From contig CANFJD010000003.1 in NCBI GenBank assembly GCA_947447315.1, positions 1-26,186 of the forward strand: a DNA stretch of 26,186 nucleotides, in the 5' to 3' direction. The notes beneath the pieces were generated by a model. The model worked only from the letters and a program-made list of their open reading frames with translations. It was not told where the DNA came from and made no database searches. The translations under genes were made by a program, and so were the position numbers. This document shows, in pieces, positions 23,429 through 26,186 of the stretch. This stretch comes from Fimbriimonadaceae bacterium. GTDB taxonomy: Bacteria > Armatimonadota > Fimbriimonadia > Fimbriimonadales > Fimbriimonadaceae. Positions within the stretch are counted from its first letter, which is position 1; each line of letters starts with the position of its first letter.

Positions 23429-24316
23429 TTATCGAGTTGACCGGGCTCTCAGCCAGATGGCGACAGAATTGAGCAGCAAAAGGAACGTCATCAACACCAA
23501 GATGGCCGAAGCCGCGGTTTGATGAAATGCCTGCTTGGAGTTCAACGACCAGTCGAAAACTTGAATAGGCAAAACGGTGAATTCATCCAGCAACCCCTGG
23601 GGAGCCTTCACCATGGTTGCGGCCCCGATAGCGATGAGGGGGGCGGTCTCGCCTACCGCTCGGGACATTGCTAAGATGACTCCAGTCATGATCCCAGGTA
23701 CGGCCGAAGGCAGCACTTGGTGCCGAATCGCCTGCCAGCGGGTAGATCCCAGCGCCATGCTTCCTTCCCGGTACGACCTTGGAACGGCTCGAAGAGCCTC
23801 CTGCGTGACGATAATGACCATGGGTAATACAAGTAGCCCCATCGTGAGGCCGCCCGCCATTACGGAATCTTTTAGGCCGAAGAACCGGGAAAACACGGCT
23901 AACCCCAGGAGACCGTAAACAATCGAAGGCACCCCGGAAAGATTGGCAATATTTAGCTGGATGAACTCCGTTAACTTGGTCCGTTTGGTATTAAATTCTT
24001 CCAGGTAAATCGCTGCGGCCACGCCGACCGGAACCGAGAGGGCAGCCGTGAGAACCATGATGTAAAGGCTTCCCACAATCGCGGGCCAAATACCGGTGCG
24101 CGAAGGACGGCCCGATAGGTCGGCAGTGATAAAACTAAGCGAAAGCCGCGGAAAACCGTCGATCACGATTTTCGCCAAGAAGACAAATAGAATCACGATT
24201 CCGCAAAGCGCCGCAACTAGACACAAGCTGCGAAAAATGAGGTCCTTGATCTTTCGGACTCGCAAATGGCGTTTTTCAGATTCACCCATGGCTGAGTTGA
24301 ACGGTGAGGAACTCAC
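23429..24316 (-). CDS. pstA: Phosphate ABC transporter permease PstA
   Basis: This 295-residue inner-membrane permease pairs with PstC to form the phosphate channel of the high-affinity Pst importer. The N-terminal cytosolic tail is followed by a first helix (CLVAALCGIVILFVFLAKIV). The PstA loop GRPSRTGIWPAIVGSLYIM, SVPVGVAAAIYLEEF (about residues 95-110), SGVPSIVYGLLGLAVF and the EAA-type loop EALRAVPRSYREGSMALGSTRWQ follow, then the conserved ILAMSRAVGETAPLIAIGAA. Length is normal. The start is a GTG at 24316 overlapping the pstC stop (GTGA, 24313-24316), with AGGTG 6 bases upstream. The usual next gene, pstB, does not follow; the M42 peptidase gene lies 39 bases downstream. Confidence 0.95.
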   Translation of the reverse strand: MSSSPFNSAMGESEKRHLRVRKIKDLIFRSLCLVAALCGIVILFVFLAKIVIDGFPRLSLSFITADLSGRPSRTGIWPAIVGSLYIMVLTAALSVPVGVAAAIYLEEFNTKRTKLTEFIQLNIANLSGVPSIVYGLLGLAVFSRFFGLKDSVMAGGLTMGLLVLPMVIIVTQEALRAVPRSYREGSMALGSTRWQAIRHQVLPSAVPGIMTGVILAMSRAVGETAPLIAIGAATMVKAPQGLLDEFTVLPIQVFDWSLNSKQAFHQTAASAILVLMTFLLLLNSVAIWLRARSTR

Positions 24317-25248
24317 GCGTACACCTGTCGGAACTTACGAACCAGACGGTTCGCCAAATAGTTCATCCCAAGCGTGAATACAAAAAGCGTAACTCCCACC
24401 GCAAAAAGTGAATCGTATTTCACCGTGCCGTAGGGGGCATCCCCCTTTGCGGTCGAAACGATATATGCAGTCATCGTCTGGATGCTTTCAGTGGGATTGA
24501 ACGTCAACTTGGGGTTAGATCCCGCCGCCAAAGCCACCGCCATTGTTTCGCCAAGCGCGCGCGAAAGGGCCAGGATGAATGCCGCCATTATTCCGGAGAG
24601 AGCCGCCGGGATAACGGTACGGGTAATCACTTCTGTTTTGGTAGCGCCCACCCCAAACGATGCTTCCCGAAGCGCCTTCGGTACCGATCGGAGGGCATCC
24701 TCGCAGAGTGAAGAGACCAGAGGAAGAATCATGATTCCCACCACGATCGCGCCGGCCAAGCCGTTAGAGCTCTTAATGTCAGGAAAGATCGGTTTCAGCA
24801 GCGGCGTCACAAAGAACAGGCCGAAGTAGCCATAAACCACGGTGGGGATGCCCGCCAAGAGTTCCAACATGGGCTTAAGGATCTGACGAGCCCATTTCGG
24901 TGCGTATTCCGAGAGATAAATTGCCGATAGAAGGCCCAATGGCACGGCCACAATTCCCGCGCCAATCGTGATCATGAGGGTGCCGGTAACCAGCGGCAGT
25001 ACGCCAAACGCAACCGGGTCTCGGGTCGGCCGCCACTCCGTACCGGTGAGAAAGTCGATCGGAGAAACAAATCGAAAGAACGGAATTGACTGACTGAGAA
25101 GCACCCAGATGATGCCAAATGTGGTGACGACACTCAGTAAGGCACAGGCGAACGCAATGAGCCGCATGCTGCGTTCGGTAAACACATTTTTCCCCCCGCC
25201 TTTTTGACGGAGGGAAAAGGCGGGGGAATCATCCGGCCGAACTTGCAT
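24313..25248 (-). CDS. pstC: Phosphate ABC transporter permease PstC
   Basis: This 311-residue permease is the partner of PstA in the Pst phosphate importer. Recognisable segments are the first helix (LIAFACALLSVVTTFGIIWVLL), the periplasmic FLTGTEWRPTRDPVAFGVLPL, SAIYLSEYAP, LAGIPTVVYGYFGLFFV, the EAA-type loop DALRSVPKALREASFGVGATK, and FILALSRALGETMAVALAAG. The ATG at 25248 lies 18 bases after pstS and lacks a Shine-Dalgarno. A GTG at 25185 (MFTERSMRL) is a realistic alternative, because the intervening 63 bases consist largely of a 12-bp hairpin and the GTG is preceded by a G-run. The longer frame is given. It belongs to the pstS-pstC-pstA operon. Confidence 0.95.
   Translation of the reverse strand: MQVRPDDSPAFSLRQKGGGKNVFTERSMRLIAFACALLSVVTTFGIIWVLLSQSIPFFRFVSPIDFLTGTEWRPTRDPVAFGVLPLVTGTLMITIGAGIVAVPLGLLSAIYLSEYAPKWARQILKPMLELLAGIPTVVYGYFGLFFVTPLLKPIFPDIKSSNGLAGAIVVGIMILPLVSSLCEDALRSVPKALREASFGVGATKTEVITRTVIPAALSGIMAAFILALSRALGETMAVALAAGSNPKLTFNPTESIQTMTAYIVSTAKGDAPYGTVKYDSLFAVGVTLFVFTLGMNYLANRLVRKFRQVYA
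25193..25226 (-). promoter_or_regulatory. Strong hairpin between pstS and the core of pstC
   Basis: CCCCCGCCTTTT (25193-25204) is the exact complement of AAAAGGCGGGGG (25215-25226), leaving a 10-base loop: a GC-rich 12-bp stem in the message. It starts 40 bases past the pstS stop and ends before the GTG at 25185. It could protect the pstS 3' end or limit pstC translation, giving more binding protein than permease. Confidence 0.6.
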
Positions 25249-25266
25249 GAAGGTGATTGGCGACGC

Positions 25267-26186
25267 TTACGGGTTGGATTCTTTCGCTAAGATATCTCCG
25301 ATCTTGGTTCCCGGAGCAACGCCTTGGAATGCAGAACCAACGGTTCCGGCATCCACTCGCTTTTTGATGGCGGTGTAGGCATCTTCCGGCAGCTTAACAT
25401 AGCTGGCTTCTTCTACGGAAGAGAGTCCCTCGGAAAGAGCGTACGTGATGAACGCTTTGATCTCTGGGCGCTGGAACGCCGACTTGCTCACGTAGATGAA
25501 CAGCGGGCGGCTGAGCGGCTTGTAGGTGCCGTCGATGATGGTGTCGTTGCCGGGCAAAATGCCGTTAACGGTAGCGGCCTTTACCTTGTCCTTGTTCTCT
25601 TCGTAGTAGTTGATGCCGGAGTAGCCAATCGTATTCTTATCACCGGCTACGGCCTGGATGATCGCGGTGTACTCCTGGTTAGGCTGGTATTCCTTTCGAA
25701 TCTGATTCTTCTTGCCGTTAATCGCTTCGGTGAAGTACTCGTAGGTTCCGTGGTTGTCAGTCGGGCCAACAAATGTGACCGGATCGGCGGGCCAAGCCGG
25801 GTTGATATCTTTCCAAGTCTTTACCGTGCTGTCGGGGCCCCAAGCTTTCTTCAGATCTTCGACGGTAAAGTTCGTCGCCCAAGTGTTCGCGGGGTTGATG
25901 AGAACGGTAACGCCATCGAATGCAATCGGGATTTCGAGGAATTCGATGCCCTTTGCCTTGGCTTCATCTAGCTCTTTGGCTTCAATCGGACGGCTAGCGG
26001 TGGCGATGTCGATTTCGCCAGCTAGGAATTTCTTGAATCCGCTTCCAGTGCCGGCTTTGTTGACAGTGATTTTTACGTTAGCATTTGCCTTGCCAAAATC
26101 CTCAGCCATCAGCTGAACAATCGGATAGACGGTTGTACTGCCGTCAATCTTGACGGAACCGCTTAGATCGGCGGAGGCGCCGCCAG
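25267..26186 (-). CDS. pstS: Phosphate-binding protein PstS (partial, 5' end off window)
   Basis: This is the periplasmic or lipid-anchored phosphate receptor of the Pst system. The frame is open to the right edge, so the signal peptide is outside the window. The visible part begins GASADLSGSVKIDGSTTVYP, the conserved PstS opening. GTGSGFKKFLAGEIDIATASRPI (a phosphate-binding loop and the SRP motif), EIPIAFDGVTVLINPAN, DLKKAWGPDSTVKTWKDIN, and GPTDNHGTYEYFTEAI (second phosphate loop) follow. The C-terminal half contains IGYSGINYYEENKDKVKA and LSRPLFIYVSK. All expected elements are present. The gene is followed after 18 bases by pstC. A PhoB-type promoter would lie upstream of the window and cannot be assessed. 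Confidence 0.95.
   Translation of the reverse strand, partial: GGASADLSGSVKIDGSTTVYPIVQLMAEDFGKANANVKITVNKAGTGSGFKKFLAGEIDIATASRPIEAKELDEAKAKGIEFLEIPIAFDGVTVLINPANTWATNFTVEDLKKAWGPDSTVKTWKDINPAWPADPVTFVGPTDNHGTYEYFTEAINGKKNQIRKEYQPNQEYTAIIQAVAGDKNTIGYSGINYYEENKDKVKAATVNGILPGNDTIIDGTYKPLSRPLFIYVSKSAFQRPEIKAFITYALSEGLSSVEEASYVKLPEDAYTAIKKRVDAGTVGSAFQGVAPGTKIGDILAKESNP

Overview
The window reads as a chromosome segment of a free-living, probably Gram-negative-type bacterium of moderately high GC. The mix of gene families points tentatively to Armatimonadota (Fimbriimonas-like) or a related lineage: a DUF6785/DUF6784-type membrane protein, an OPT-like transporter, a Tat-exported GH127 glycosidase, an ImuB/DnaE2 mutasome and several orphan membrane proteins. 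No rRNA, tRNA, CRISPR array, transposase or phage gene was recognised. The taxonomic guess is inference.

Left part (1-6619, all minus strand). From upstream to downstream the genes are a two-TM protein with an N-terminal helical motif, a TIM-barrel sugar-phosphate isomerase/epimerase closed by a clear hairpin terminator, an OPT-like transporter, a sugar-binding lipoprotein, and two sugar ABC permeases, the last cut by the window edge. The permeases are translationally coupled by 4-base overlaps.

Mutagenesis and toxin region (6641-12240, minus strand). A tightly packed cassette encodes imuB, a 94-residue protein and dnaE2. Upstream lies an mntA-hepT toxin-antitoxin pair. The MntA antitoxin is intact, but the HepT toxin frame has a TGA at codon 10. 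Three 14-bp tandem repeats sit just upstream of mntA.

Middle (12241-16936, plus strand). A decayed 5'-truncated copy of a 3-methyladenine DNA glycosylase gene lies on one side of a large GH127 beta-L-arabinofuranosidase gene. The intact glycosylase gene lies on the other side, overlapping a DinB-like gene. A group-2 sigma-70 factor follows on the opposite strand with no spacer.

Right part (17783-26186). A SpoIIM-like membrane protein (plus) is divergent from the sigma gene and overlaps the 3' end of a CPBP/CAAX protease (minus). The protease is coupled to the DUF6785-type membrane protein, with an M42 aminopeptidase upstream of both. The last block is pstS-pstC-pstA, the phosphate importer without its ATPase gene; pstS is cut by the right edge.

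Two themes link the window. The first is DNA damage and repair (ImuB/DnaE2, two glycosylase copies, possibly the alternative sigma factor). The second is nutrient uptake (sugar ABC, OPT-like, phosphate, peptidases). Many first-in-unit genes lack a Shine-Dalgarno sequence and have a -10-like hexamer only 7-11 bases before the start codon, which suggests leaderless or near-leaderless messages. Several downstream genes in operons do have Shine-Dalgarno sequences.
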